From assembly GCA_021158245.1 (NCBI GenBank), contig JAGGVB010000044.1, positions 1 to 62,231 on the forward strand: a stretch of 62,231 nucleotides of DNA, written 5' to 3'. The notes below the pieces were generated by a model. That model did not search any database. It saw only the letters and a program-made list of their open reading frames with translations, and was not told where the DNA came from. The stretch comes from a bacterium (GTDB taxonomy: Bacteria; Zhuqueibacterota; QNDG01). Below are positions 44,401-51,249 of this stretch, in pieces; the stretch's first letter is position 1; each line of letters begins with the position of its first letter. The translations under genes were made by a program, and so were the position numbers.

Positions 44401-45853
44401 ATATACATGGCATGTTGCTGCTTTTGACAGTGCCGGGAATGTATTTACTACGCCGGACCAGGCATTTGAAATTTCCTGTAATCCTCCTCAGCTGACATCT
44501 TCTGCAAGTGTAAGCGCAACCGAAGATGAACCATTTAACTATACAGTTGCATTTACCGATCCTGACGGAGATGATGTTAATGTTACGTTTTTAAGTATAC
44601 CTTCGTGGCTTACACGCAATAATATGATATTTTCCGGAACACCGAGCGAGGCTACTCAGGATACTGTAATTGTCCTTAATTTTTCAGATGGTATTTTCAC
44701 GGAAGAAAAGCGAATTACAGTAAATATAATACATGTAAATGACCCACCTGTAATAACCTCCTCAAATTCAGCCGCAGCAGTTGAGGATTCTCTGTTTACT
44801 TACACAGCAACTGCTTATGATGTGGAAAATGATGCACTTGCTTTTACTTATATTACACTTCCAAAATGGCTGACAGCAGCAAATGCTGTAGTTTCCGGAA
44901 CACCGCGGGAAGGTGATCAGGATACCTGTTTTGTAGTAATAGTATCTGATGGGGCAGACACGGACACTCTGAGAGTAGATGTTACTGTCCGGGCTGTAAA
45001 CGATCCTCCGGTAATTACCTCTTCTGGAGCTGTAACTGCAACAGAAGGCAAGCTGTTCCGCTATAAGGCGTCAGTTGAAGATGTTGACAGTAAAAATGTT
45101 TTTGTTAAGTATTATAATCTGCCCTCATGGCTTTCTCTGTCCGGGCCTGAACTGCGTGGTATTCCAGAGAATCAGAGCACAGACACGTGTTTTACTGTAA
45201 TTGCATCAGACGGAGAGTTGAGCGATACTCTGATTGTAATGGTTACAGTTAATCATGTAAATTCATCTCCGGGATTTGTATACGAGCTCGGCACCTGGCA
45301 ATTTTATGATGATGATACACTTAAGTGGTCTGTAAATCTTGATGAATATATAAGTGATCCTGATGATCCTGACAGTGCGCTTACATGGACATACGAACTT
45401 CCCGATACAAATAATGTTACAGTTTCCATTAATGAGAAGTCCCATGTGGCTACAATTGTGGCACATCACACACAGGGGGCATTCCGCGTAATTTTTACTG
45501 CTACGGATCCTCACGGGGCTTCAGCTTCGTGTACATTGTACATGCAGATAATAATGACTTATGTTGATAACACATCATTTGCAGTACCAAAATCGTTTGC
45601 CCTTTACAATAACTATCCGAATCCTTTTAATGCAAAAACAGTAATTAAGTATGATGTGCCTGTTTCAGCAAAAGTAAATATTTCCGTTTATAATACTTTG
45701 GGAAGAAAGGTTGGTGAAATTATCAACGAATTACAGCAGCCGGGTGTATATAAATTTGAATGGGACGGTGATCATTTTCCGACGGGTGTTTACTTTATTG
45801 TAATGCAATCGGGTTCATACAGAAAAGTACAAAGAATGATATTATTAAAATAG
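41408..45853 (+). CDS. Large secreted protein with propeller-like repeats, Ig/cadherin-like repeats and type IX secretion tail
   Basis: The 1481-residue protein starts at GTG 41408 (AGGAG 5 bases upstream) with a signal peptide ending ISYSQ. Residues about 22-450 contain about eight repeats with a DIYVQ/IDAQGxxxW pattern and SDGSGG loops, probably a beta-propeller. About 470-1030 are Ig-like modules with repeated PEFSWE and VKAVDxAGN. About 1030-1290 hold three cadherin-like Ig modules (NDPPVITSS at each junction, PSWL near each centre). The last 85 residues form a type IX sorting tail (FALYNNYPNPFNAKTVIKY, GVYFIVMQSG, ending KVQRMILLK). It is probably exported by the T9SS and either released or anchored on the surface. 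No catalytic domain is recognised, so adhesion is the simplest guess. Confidence 0.88.
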   Translation: MVKKLILLIFIFSTISYSQTQWVRNGIKGASAVSSQINLNCVSTGTGGVFFAYENDPQGDADIYVQYIDGAGNAKWGPDGKVICSAAGNQKRPTITSDGSGGLYVAWEDEVSEDIYIQHLDAQGNELWVKDGIRICSAAGLQSRVEAVYDGTGSVTLVWIDERSGNGTDIYAQRVNSSGNALWQTNGVPVCTESGNQSSHVIKSDGSGGVFVVWQDYRNGYANIDIYAQHINSSGSPLFGSQGISVVSAANNQQKPDIDINGTDIFVSWQDFRSGTNNDIYVQKFDINGSPQWGANGYPVCTAGGHQTNSQIISDGSGGVIIVWDDNRTGYDIYGQQMSSNGIPQWEANGKVINASSGYQYTSRVVSDGAHGAFVIWNDDHSSPSDLNIFVQHIKSDGTLLFPEQGYTVVDTTGYQDGHCIVEDGAGGFIALWRDGRDGNSDVYVQHINDAITFSTPSAGNLWAGDREQTITWELKPESVIFDHLIVKASASPGDGFPIIVQDNVSPSLLSVNWAPQSVSSTSVRIKIDGILSDGTLVNSYQSGQFSIDSEPPDQFHLLSPVNNTNTTLDVTFQWETASDNLSGLDHYELWLNNSVFTDTLHSNSISLAMDEGTFVWTVKAVDKAGVVRTAEEAWNFSTSRDNDPPTIFHLQSPSNDSWTAEKSPEFIWSGSTDAGSGLMKYQFYLDGEMIKDNMPPTQHSFSSAELSLGSHTWHVIAVDSVGNSMESEEINTINVDYVKPEQFSLRGPDDGVWVNTAYPEFSWEAVSDTGAGLEYLQLWMDGELLIDNINPSGTSLIPGSGYAVSEGSHEWYISAKDSVGNIRKSTEIFELNVDITRPEPFLLMQPADNSFVTDLRPAFQWETANDAVSGVSSYNIYIDDQLVSEGLTNPSYIPDYDIAEGHHIWKVKAVDAAGNSKNSHRFGFTLDVSSPESFALISPSAGAVLHTRTPDFAWHKTDDAVSGFASYTFVIEGITTIENISQNDTLHTLSTSFANGTYTWHVAAFDSAGNVFTTPDQAFEISCNPPQLTSSASVSATEDEPFNYTVAFTDPDGDDVNVTFLSIPSWLTRNNMIFSGTPSEATQDTVIVLNFSDGIFTEEKRITVNIIHVNDPPVITSSNSAAAVEDSLFTYTATAYDVENDALAFTYITLPKWLTAANAVVSGTPREGDQDTCFVVIVSDGADTDTLRVDVTVRAVNDPPVITSSGAVTATEGKLFRYKASVEDVDSKNVFVKYYNLPSWLSLSGPELRGIPENQSTDTCFTVIASDGELSDTLIVMVTVNHVNSSPGFVYELGTWQFYDDDTLKWSVNLDEYISDPDDPDSALTWTYELPDTNNVTVSINEKSHVATIVAHHTQGAFRVIFTATDPHGASASCTLYMQIIMTYVDNTSFAVPKSFALYNNYPNPFNAKTVIKYDVPVSAKVNISVYNTLGRKVGEIINELQQPGVYKFEWDGDHFPTGVYFIVMQSGSYRKVQRMILLK

Positions 45854-45901
45854 AAAGCAGATAATTGCCGTTTTCATAGACTCCTCCCTCTTCCTTCTTA
45901 T

Positions 45902-45932
45902 AAACCCCGCTTTTTATCAAGCGGGGTTTTCT
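45902..45932 (+). terminator. Intrinsic terminator after the cargo gene
   Basis: AAACCCCGCTT and AAGCGGGGTTT form a perfect 11-bp stem with a short loop, followed by TTCTC, about 50 bases after the stop. Confidence 0.85.
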
Positions 45933-46004
45933 CTTGCAAAGATGTATAAAATTTTCTATTTTTTTATATTAGATGAAAACAGTATTTATTATTTAGAGAA
46001 CAAG

Positions 46005-46703
46005 ATGAAAAATAGGCTTCATTGTCCTTGCTTTCTGATGCTGTTATTGTTTTTGATATTTAATGGCTCTGTCTATGGGCAGAACAATGTTCCGGGTTAT
46101 AAAGCAGACCGGCAAATGAAAGCTGGTAATATCAATATTCGGCTGCTGGAAAAAACTATTGTATATTACACAAATAAAGCAAGAATAAAAAGAGGTGTTT
46201 TGCCTTGTGCTGAAGATGTTGTTTTAATTAAGTCAGCAAGAGCACACAGCAGTGAAATGGCAGGAATGGGCTATTTTTCACACACTTCACCTGTTAAGGG
46301 CAGTGAAACGTTGGTACAGAGATTAGAGCATGCAGGCGTTATCCTGAAAAATATTTACATCGGGGAGAATCTTGGAGTAGATTTTGTTCTGAAGATTTCC
46401 GGTATAGAGTATTACAATAAGAAAAAAAATGGGAAGAAAGTCTATTATAACGGGATAAATAAATCTGTAATAATATCCCAGACATACAGGCAATTTGCAG
46501 AATCCATGGTCAGGCACTGGTTAAACTCGCCTCATCATAGAAAGAATCTTTTAAATAAGAAATTTACCAATATTGGGGTCGGCATTGCAGAGGGGGTGTA
46601 CAATGATTTGGATGCCTTGTATGTTACCCAGAATTTTACAGGAAAAATAAAGCATTATCAGAGAATTGATGAAAGAGAGGTCTCAAGATGGTACAGGGAA
46701 TGA
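46005..46703 (+). CDS. Secreted CAP (SCP/PR1-like) domain protein
   Basis: From ATG 46005 the protein has 232 residues with a signal peptide (MKNRLHCPCFLMLLLFLIF, ending SVYGQ). The CAP domain occupies about residues 50-215: TNKARIKRGVLPC at its start, the His in ARAHSSEMAGMGYFSHTSP, the Glu in IGENLG, and the second Glu/His site in VRHWLNSPHHRKNLLNKKFTNIGVGIAEG. Bacterial CAP proteins are extracellular; their activity is mostly unknown. A longer frame from 45942 adds 21 residues without a convincing start. The end overlaps the following SDR gene by 16 bases. Confidence 0.86.
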   Translation: MKNRLHCPCFLMLLLFLIFNGSVYGQNNVPGYKADRQMKAGNINIRLLEKTIVYYTNKARIKRGVLPCAEDVVLIKSARAHSSEMAGMGYFSHTSPVKGSETLVQRLEHAGVILKNIYIGENLGVDFVLKISGIEYYNKKKNGKKVYYNGINKSVIISQTYRQFAESMVRHWLNSPHHRKNLLNKKFTNIGVGIAEGVYNDLDALYVTQNFTGKIKHYQRIDEREVSRWYRE

Positions 46704-47455
46704 AGACGGTAATTGTGACCGGAGCGTCAAGTGGAATCGGCAGAAGCAGTGCCGTGCGTTTTGCGCAGGAAGGTTTTAATGTTGTAATATGTGCCAGAAA
46801 AGAATCAGAGCTTAATAAAACGCTTGAAAAGGTTGAAGAATCCGGAAGCAGCGGGCTTGTAGTTCCTGCAGATCTGTCCATAGAAAAAGAAATTGAAAAA
46901 GTCCTGGATGAAACTGTGAAAAAATTCGGGGGCCTCAATGTTCTTGTAAATGCAGCAGGCATAATTGCAAATGGATCAATTGAGAACACATCTGTTGAAC
47001 AGTGGGACATGATGATGAATATTAATCTCAGGTCGGTTTTTCTGCTGATGCAGAAATCAATAAAATATCTTGCGAAGACGAGAGGCTCAATTGTAAATGT
47101 ATCAAGCGTGACAGGTACAAGGGCATTTCCCGGGATAATTGCATACTGTGTCAGCAAAGCAGGTGTTGATCAGCTTACAAGAAGTGCTGCTCTGGAACTT
47201 GCACCCAAAGGCATTAGGGTGAATGCAGTAAATCCCGGAGTTATAAGAACAAATCTGCACAGAAACGGCGGTATGGATGAAAAGGCATATAATGCTTTTC
47301 TTGAACACAGTAAAACCACACATCCTCTCGGCAGAGTTGGAGAACCCGAAGAGGTTGCAGAGCTGATACTGTTTCTGTCAACAGAACGGTCTTCCTGGAT
47401 TACAGGAACTACCATATCAATTGACGGAGGACGTGCCCAAACATGTGCCCGTTAA
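46688..47455 (+). CDS. Short-chain dehydrogenase/reductase (FabG-like)
   Basis: The 255-residue protein has the classical SDR motifs: the NAD(P) loop TGASSGIG (near residue 11), NAAG in LVNAAGIIANG, catalytic Ser in NVSSVTG, Tyr-x3-Lys in AYCVSKAG, and PGVIRTNL after it, with the C-terminal WITGTTISIDGG. It reduces or oxidises a carbonyl/alcohol with NAD(P)H; the closest well-known members are FabG and glucose dehydrogenase, but the substrate is unknown. An alternative start is the Met at residue 5 (MKTVIVTG, 46700). It overlaps the CAP gene and precedes an S9 peptidase by 20 bases. Confidence 0.9.
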   Translation: MVQGMKTVIVTGASSGIGRSSAVRFAQEGFNVVICARKESELNKTLEKVEESGSSGLVVPADLSIEKEIEKVLDETVKKFGGLNVLVNAAGIIANGSIENTSVEQWDMMMNINLRSVFLLMQKSIKYLAKTRGSIVNVSSVTGTRAFPGIIAYCVSKAGVDQLTRSAALELAPKGIRVNAVNPGVIRTNLHRNGGMDEKAYNAFLEHSKTTHPLGRVGEPEEVAELILFLSTERSSWITGTTISIDGGRAQTCAR

Positions 47456-47475
47456 TAAAATCAGGAGAATGACAA

Positions 47476-49455
47476 TTGAACAGATTTATTAAGATTATAA
47501 CGTTCTCCGCCCTTCTTATCTTTGCTTCTCTGAGTGTTAATGCACAGAAAAGGGCAATGCAGATAAGTGACCTGTGGAAATTTAACAGAATTGGAGCGCT
47601 TTCACTATCACCTGACGGAGAGAGAATAGCTTATACTATAATCCGTTACACAGGGAGAAATCTGAAAAAAGAGTCAGATATCTTCCTTGTAAATAAGGAT
47701 GGAGGCCAGCCGAAGCAGCTTACGACAAGCCCTGGTTTTGACGGAAATCCGAGGTGGAGTCCTGATGGTTCGCTGCTTGCGTTTTTATCTGACAGAAGCG
47801 GAGAGAGGCAGATATTTGCAATTCCACTTGATGGCGGAGAAGCAAGGCAGATACGAACAGTTAAAGGCGGTATAGAAGATTTTGTCTGGTCGCCTGATGG
47901 ACGTTACTTTGCATTTATCCCTTTTAATAAATATGCACGTAAAGAGAATGAACTTTCCGTAACAGTGTATCAGAATTCTTATTTTAATAAAAGGCTGCCT
48001 GATAACCGCATTATGATTATGTCGTCAACAGGAGGAAAGCCCTGGAATCTTATTCCTTCTTCATCAAAAGTTGCTCCTGTACTAAGCCCTGATTTTAGAA
48101 ATTTTGATTTTTCTGCTGACGGTACCAGATTTGCTTTTATCGGTTGTATTGATACCGTTAAATCGTCTTCTTACGGAACAGATGTTTTTATTGCTTTATC
48201 AACAGGAAGAAAGATGTGGAGAATAACTGTCAGCCCGGGCAAAAAAAGCCAGCCCCGGTTTTCTCCTGACGGCCGATATCTATGTTATAAAGCTATTCCG
48301 AGGTCCAAAGGATGCAGCGGGCAGCATGATTTGATGCTCTTTGACAGGCGCACCGGAAGAAACACAAATATTACAGTCGATTTTAACCTTGATGTTGAAG
48401 AGGCCGTATGGGGGTCGTCTTCGGACAAAATATTTTTTACTGCATCAGACCAGGGCAGAAAAGTTGTATTTTCTATTGATGTAAAGAAAAAGAAGGTTAA
48501 AGGGCTGATTCATGAGGGATGTAATTTTGACCTGTCAGTTTCTCATAATGATAATTATATTTTCATGCGCCGAAGTACATTCAGCATGCCGGCAGAGATA
48601 TTCAGAACCAATGAAAACGGCGATAAACCTTTTGAACTTACTTTTACAAACCAGATACTACTTGATTCTATCAAGATGAATAATGCTGAAGATTTCTGGT
48701 ACAGAAGTTTTGATAGTAAAACTATTCACGGGTTTTTAATTAAACCGCCGTTTTTTGATGTCCATAAGAAATATCCCGCAATATTCCTGATTCAGGAAGA
48801 CCCTCATCACGGCTGGTACGATATGTTCCGATATTTCTGGAATGCAAATTTGTTCGCTGCAGAGGGTATGGTTGTTATTATGGCTAACCTGAGGGGTTCA
48901 AAAGGGTACGGAATAGAATTCAGTACATCATTAAATGGCGACTGGACAGGAGCTGCTTACAAAGATATATTATCAGGCCTTGACCATATTCTTAAAAAGT
49001 ATTCTTTTATTGATGAAAGAAATATTTTTGCAGCAGGAAGCTTTTACGGAGGATTTCTTTCAGACTGGATTTCCCTTCACTCTGACAGATTTTCAGCTGT
49101 TGTGTCCCATGCTTCAATTACAAACATGCTATCTTTATACGGTACAGGCAGTGCTGAATTTTTTGTATCCGAATTCGGGCAGGCTCCATATGGAAATTTC
49201 AGGAAGTATGATAAAATTTCTCCTGTGCGCAGCAGGCCGGAGGCAAGAGTTCCCTGCCTTATAACCCACGGGGCTATGGATGATAAAATTAATTTAGGCC
49301 AGAGCATTGAGTTTTTTTCGGCGCTGCAGTATTTTAATATTCCGTCAAGGATTATTATATTTAATAAAGAAGGCCATGTACTGACTAATCCTGAAGATAT
49401 AAAGCTGTGGTGGAATTATGTGTTAGAGTGGATTAAAGAATTTACAACTGAATGA
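47476..49455 (+). CDS. S9 family (prolyl oligopeptidase/acylaminoacyl-peptidase-like) exported peptidase
   Basis: The 659-residue enzyme starts at TTG 47476, with AGGAG 8 bases upstream; a nearby ATG 47469 is out of frame. A signal peptide ends SVNAQ (about residue 24). The N-terminal half is a PD40/WD40-like propeller (SPDGERIAYT, WSPDGSLLAFLSD, WSPDGRYFAFIP, FSPDGRYLCYK). The C-terminal alpha/beta-hydrolase domain has Ser in GSFYGG, Asp in HGAMDDKINLG and His in NKEGHVLTNPED. It probably digests short peptides in the periplasm. The neighbours (SDR, FlgD-Ig-like protein) do not point to a special substrate. Confidence 0.92.
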   Translation: MNRFIKIITFSALLIFASLSVNAQKRAMQISDLWKFNRIGALSLSPDGERIAYTIIRYTGRNLKKESDIFLVNKDGGQPKQLTTSPGFDGNPRWSPDGSLLAFLSDRSGERQIFAIPLDGGEARQIRTVKGGIEDFVWSPDGRYFAFIPFNKYARKENELSVTVYQNSYFNKRLPDNRIMIMSSTGGKPWNLIPSSSKVAPVLSPDFRNFDFSADGTRFAFIGCIDTVKSSSYGTDVFIALSTGRKMWRITVSPGKKSQPRFSPDGRYLCYKAIPRSKGCSGQHDLMLFDRRTGRNTNITVDFNLDVEEAVWGSSSDKIFFTASDQGRKVVFSIDVKKKKVKGLIHEGCNFDLSVSHNDNYIFMRRSTFSMPAEIFRTNENGDKPFELTFTNQILLDSIKMNNAEDFWYRSFDSKTIHGFLIKPPFFDVHKKYPAIFLIQEDPHHGWYDMFRYFWNANLFAAEGMVVIMANLRGSKGYGIEFSTSLNGDWTGAAYKDILSGLDHILKKYSFIDERNIFAAGSFYGGFLSDWISLHSDRFSAVVSHASITNMLSLYGTGSAEFFVSEFGQAPYGNFRKYDKISPVRSRPEARVPCLITHGAMDDKINLGQSIEFFSALQYFNIPSRIIIFNKEGHVLTNPEDIKLWWNYVLEWIKEFTTE

Positions 49456-49477
49456 TAAATTAGAAGGATTGATTTTT

Positions 49478-49912
49478 ATGAAAAGAAAGATTCTGCTGAT
49501 GAGTGCAGCATCTCTGCTTTATAGTATTTTCTGCCTTTGTACTGATCCTGTGTCAAGTGACAAGTCAAAGGTGATAAAAACCCTTGTACAGGGGAAGTTG
49601 AATGCAGGCCAGTATTCGGTATTTTGGGACGGGAAGGATGAGAAAAATAATTTTGTTGAGCCCGGAACATATCTTGTGTGGCTGACAGCCCGTTCTTTTA
49701 CATACGAAATCAGGATGACTGCTCTTACGGGAGGGGCTGGTTCAAATGACAGTACCACTGTGCCGATTTATGGAGACTGGGGGCTGACAGAGCTTCTTCA
49801 GAACCACCCTGATCCTTTTCGTATTAAATGCGGTACAAATATTCCGTTTATAATAGGAGATGATGCTGCAAGTCAGACAGTTGTACTTACAGTGCGCAAA
49901 GAAAATAAATGA
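49478..49912 (+). CDS. Small exported FlgD-Ig-like protein
   Basis: From ATG 49478 (AGAAGGA upstream) the protein has 144 residues. A signal, possibly of lipoprotein type, ends near CLCTDP (Cys at about residue 17-19). Residues about 30-70 read VIKTLVQGKLNAGQYSVFWDGKDEKN in part, the FlgD-type Ig strand pattern also seen in type IX tails, then PGTYLVWL. The second half is unfamiliar. It has no other domain. Its stop overlaps the start of the truncated Smr copy by 4 bases (ATGA). It might be an accessory of surface or secretion machinery; this is a guess. Confidence 0.7.
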   Translation: MKRKILLMSAASLLYSIFCLCTDPVSSDKSKVIKTLVQGKLNAGQYSVFWDGKDEKNNFVEPGTYLVWLTARSFTYEIRMTALTGGAGSNDSTTVPIYGDWGLTELLQNHPDPFRIKCGTNIPFIIGDDAASQTVVLTVRKENK

Positions 49913-50076
49913 ATAAGAAATCAGGCAAAAATCATCAAATTCCTTCTGAACTTTCAGAGCCTGTAGTTATTACAGATAAACTTGATCTTCACGGATTTTT
50001 TCCGGAGCAGGCTGTGGAAGTTATGTTGATTCTTTCGTTGACTGAAGTATGTAGAAAATTTGAAGAAATGGCTTGA
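49909..50076 (+). pseudogene. Truncated copy of the Smr-domain gene
   Basis: From ATG 49909 a frame of 55 codons encodes IPSELSEPVVITDKLDLHGFFPEQAVEV, then leaves the family and ends at TGA 50076. The first 38 codons match the intact Smr gene at 50709: by eye 95 of 114 bases agree and most changes are at third codon positions, so the copies diverged while still under coding constraint. The break comes exactly before the core of the Smr fold (the HGKGKS motif is absent), so it is probably not functional. It marks the left edge of a duplication that contains the toxin-antitoxin pair. Confidence 0.85.
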
Positions 50077-50101
50077 ATTATTTGTTATGGTCAATTATAT
50101 T
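50073..50101 (+). promoter_or_regulatory. Candidate promoter of the toxin-antitoxin pair
   Basis: TTGAAT (50073-50078) and TATATT (50096-50101) are separated by 17 bases. The -10 box adjoins the 24-bp palindrome, so the start point would fall inside the operator. Confidence 0.5.
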
Positions 50102-50124
50102 ACATGTAGTTTAAACTACATGTA
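50101..50124. promoter_or_regulatory. Perfect 24-bp palindromic operator of the toxin-antitoxin pair
   Basis: TACATGTAGTTT and its exact reverse complement AAACTACATGTA meet without spacer; the centre is GTTTAAAC. It lies between the -10 box and the ribosome site (AGGAGG, starting at the last A of the palindrome), ideal for autorepression by the ribbon-helix-helix antitoxin. It also contains the shorter palindrome TACATGTA at each end. Confidence 0.75.
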
Positions 50125-50135
50125 GGAGGTCGTAA

Positions 50136-50378
50136 ATGGGTGTTATGAGTATTAGAATTGATGATAATAAAAGAAGGGCATTAAAAGTAATTGCGTCTAT
50201 TGAAGGTAAGAGTATGGGTGGGATCGTTTCCGAATTGATAGAAGATTATATAAAAAGGAATAGAGTTAAGATAAAAGAATTATCTGAAAAGGAAAATCTT
50301 AATGAAATTATGAAAGTATCAGAAAAATCTTTTATGGAATGGGATAACGAAGAAGATGATATCTATAATGAATTGTAA
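50136..50378 (+). CDS. Ribbon-helix-helix antitoxin of a type II system
   Basis: The 80-residue protein has an N-terminal RHH DNA-binding pattern (VMSIRIDDNKRRALKVIASIEGKSMGGIVSELIEDYIKRN: one strand and two helices), followed by an acidic C-terminal tail (SFMEWDNEEDDIYNEL) of the kind that wraps the toxin. It starts at ATG 50136 with AGGAGG 6 bases upstream and overlaps the toxin gene by 11-23 bases. It would repress its own promoter at the adjacent palindrome. The family matches the antitoxins that pair with MazF/PemK-type toxins. Confidence 0.85.
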   Translation: MGVMSIRIDDNKRRALKVIASIEGKSMGGIVSELIEDYIKRNRVKIKELSEKENLNEIMKVSEKSFMEWDNEEDDIYNEL

Positions 50379-50703
50379 AAAATGGGAAATTGTCTTAGTT
50401 CCATTTCCTTTTACAAATTTGACTACAACTAAAAAAAGGCCTGCTTTAATTATTTCCCCGGATGAATATAATGAATACATGGATGTCATAATTGTATTTA
50501 TTACGAGCAAAATGGATGTAAAGTATAGAATGGGCGATTATAGAATAAAAGAATGGGAAAAATCTAATTTACCAAAACCTTCAATGATTAGAATGAAATT
50601 TGCGACAATTGATAAATCAATTATTGTTAAAAAAATTGGAAGGTTACATGAAAAAGATGTGCGTGAATTTGCTGAAATATTAAAAAACTTTTTAATACTT
50701 TAG
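50356..50703 (+). CDS. MazF/PemK-type toxin (putative mRNA interferase)
   Basis: The 115-residue frame (111 from the alternative ATG 50368, which begins MNCKKWEIVLVPFPFTNL) has the CcdB/PemK barrel: GDIVLxxFPFTNL-like start, KKRPALIISPDEYN, VIIVFITSKM, LPKPSMIRMKFATIDKSIIVKKIGRL. The Arg of KKRPAL and the Thr/Ser of VFITS correspond to the usual active region. MazF-type toxins cut mRNA at short motifs. The A/T-rich codon use, visibly higher than in flanking genes, supports acquisition by transfer together with the antitoxin. Confidence 0.88.
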   Translation: MISIMNCKKWEIVLVPFPFTNLTTTKKRPALIISPDEYNEYMDVIIVFITSKMDVKYRMGDYRIKEWEKSNLPKPSMIRMKFATIDKSIIVKKIGRLHEKDVREFAEILKNFLIL

Positions 50704-50708
50704 AATAA

Positions 50709-51023
50709 ATGAATAAAAAGTCCAATAAAAAAACTAAAATCCCTTCTGAACTTTCGGAGCCTGTAGTTGTTACAGATGAGCTTGATCTTCATGGGTTTTT
50801 CCCGGAGCAGGCTGAGGAAGTTGTAACAGAATTTCTTCTGAATGCCCATAAATTAAAGCTTGAACAGGTCAGGATAATTCACGGCAAGGGCAAAAGCCGG
50901 ATGAAGTTCGAGGTTTATAAAATCCTTCAGAATTCTCCCTATGTTGATTTTTTTAGTGACTGTACTCCTGAGGCCGGAGGATGGGGCGCTGCGAGAGTTG
51001 TACTGAAGAAATTAGTCTTATAA
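50709..51023 (+). CDS. Smr-domain protein (intact copy)
   Basis: The 104-residue protein consists of a short basic head and a Smr domain: DELDLHGFFPEQAEEVVTEFLLNA (the LDLHG motif), VRIIHGKGKSRMKFEVYKIL (the HGKG motif) and the C-terminal WGAARVVLKKL. Stand-alone Smr domains are proposed nucleases acting on RNA or DNA; the LDLHG and HGKG residues are conserved here. A truncated, diverged copy lies at 49909-50076 on the other side of the toxin-antitoxin pair. The gene lies 5 bases after the toxin stop and could be co-transcribed with it. Confidence 0.9.
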   Translation: MNKKSNKKTKIPSELSEPVVVTDELDLHGFFPEQAEEVVTEFLLNAHKLKLEQVRIIHGKGKSRMKFEVYKILQNSPYVDFFSDCTPEAGGWGAARVVLKKLVL

Positions 51024-51249
51024 TAATTCACCCGGCACATCTTTGGATGATCTGCTGAAAAAAATGGTACGGCATGGGAACTACTGATCTGTTTTAACGG
51101 AAAGGCATTGCTGCAGGTTGTGCTGATCTGAAAATGTTTATGAAACAAGTTATCCATAATTACGTACAAATAGCGTGTTTCCTGTTTTCCTGAGCTCCGG
51201 TTTGTTTATGGATTGCAACATATTATTTACAGTTGAAAAGGAGAGAGAA

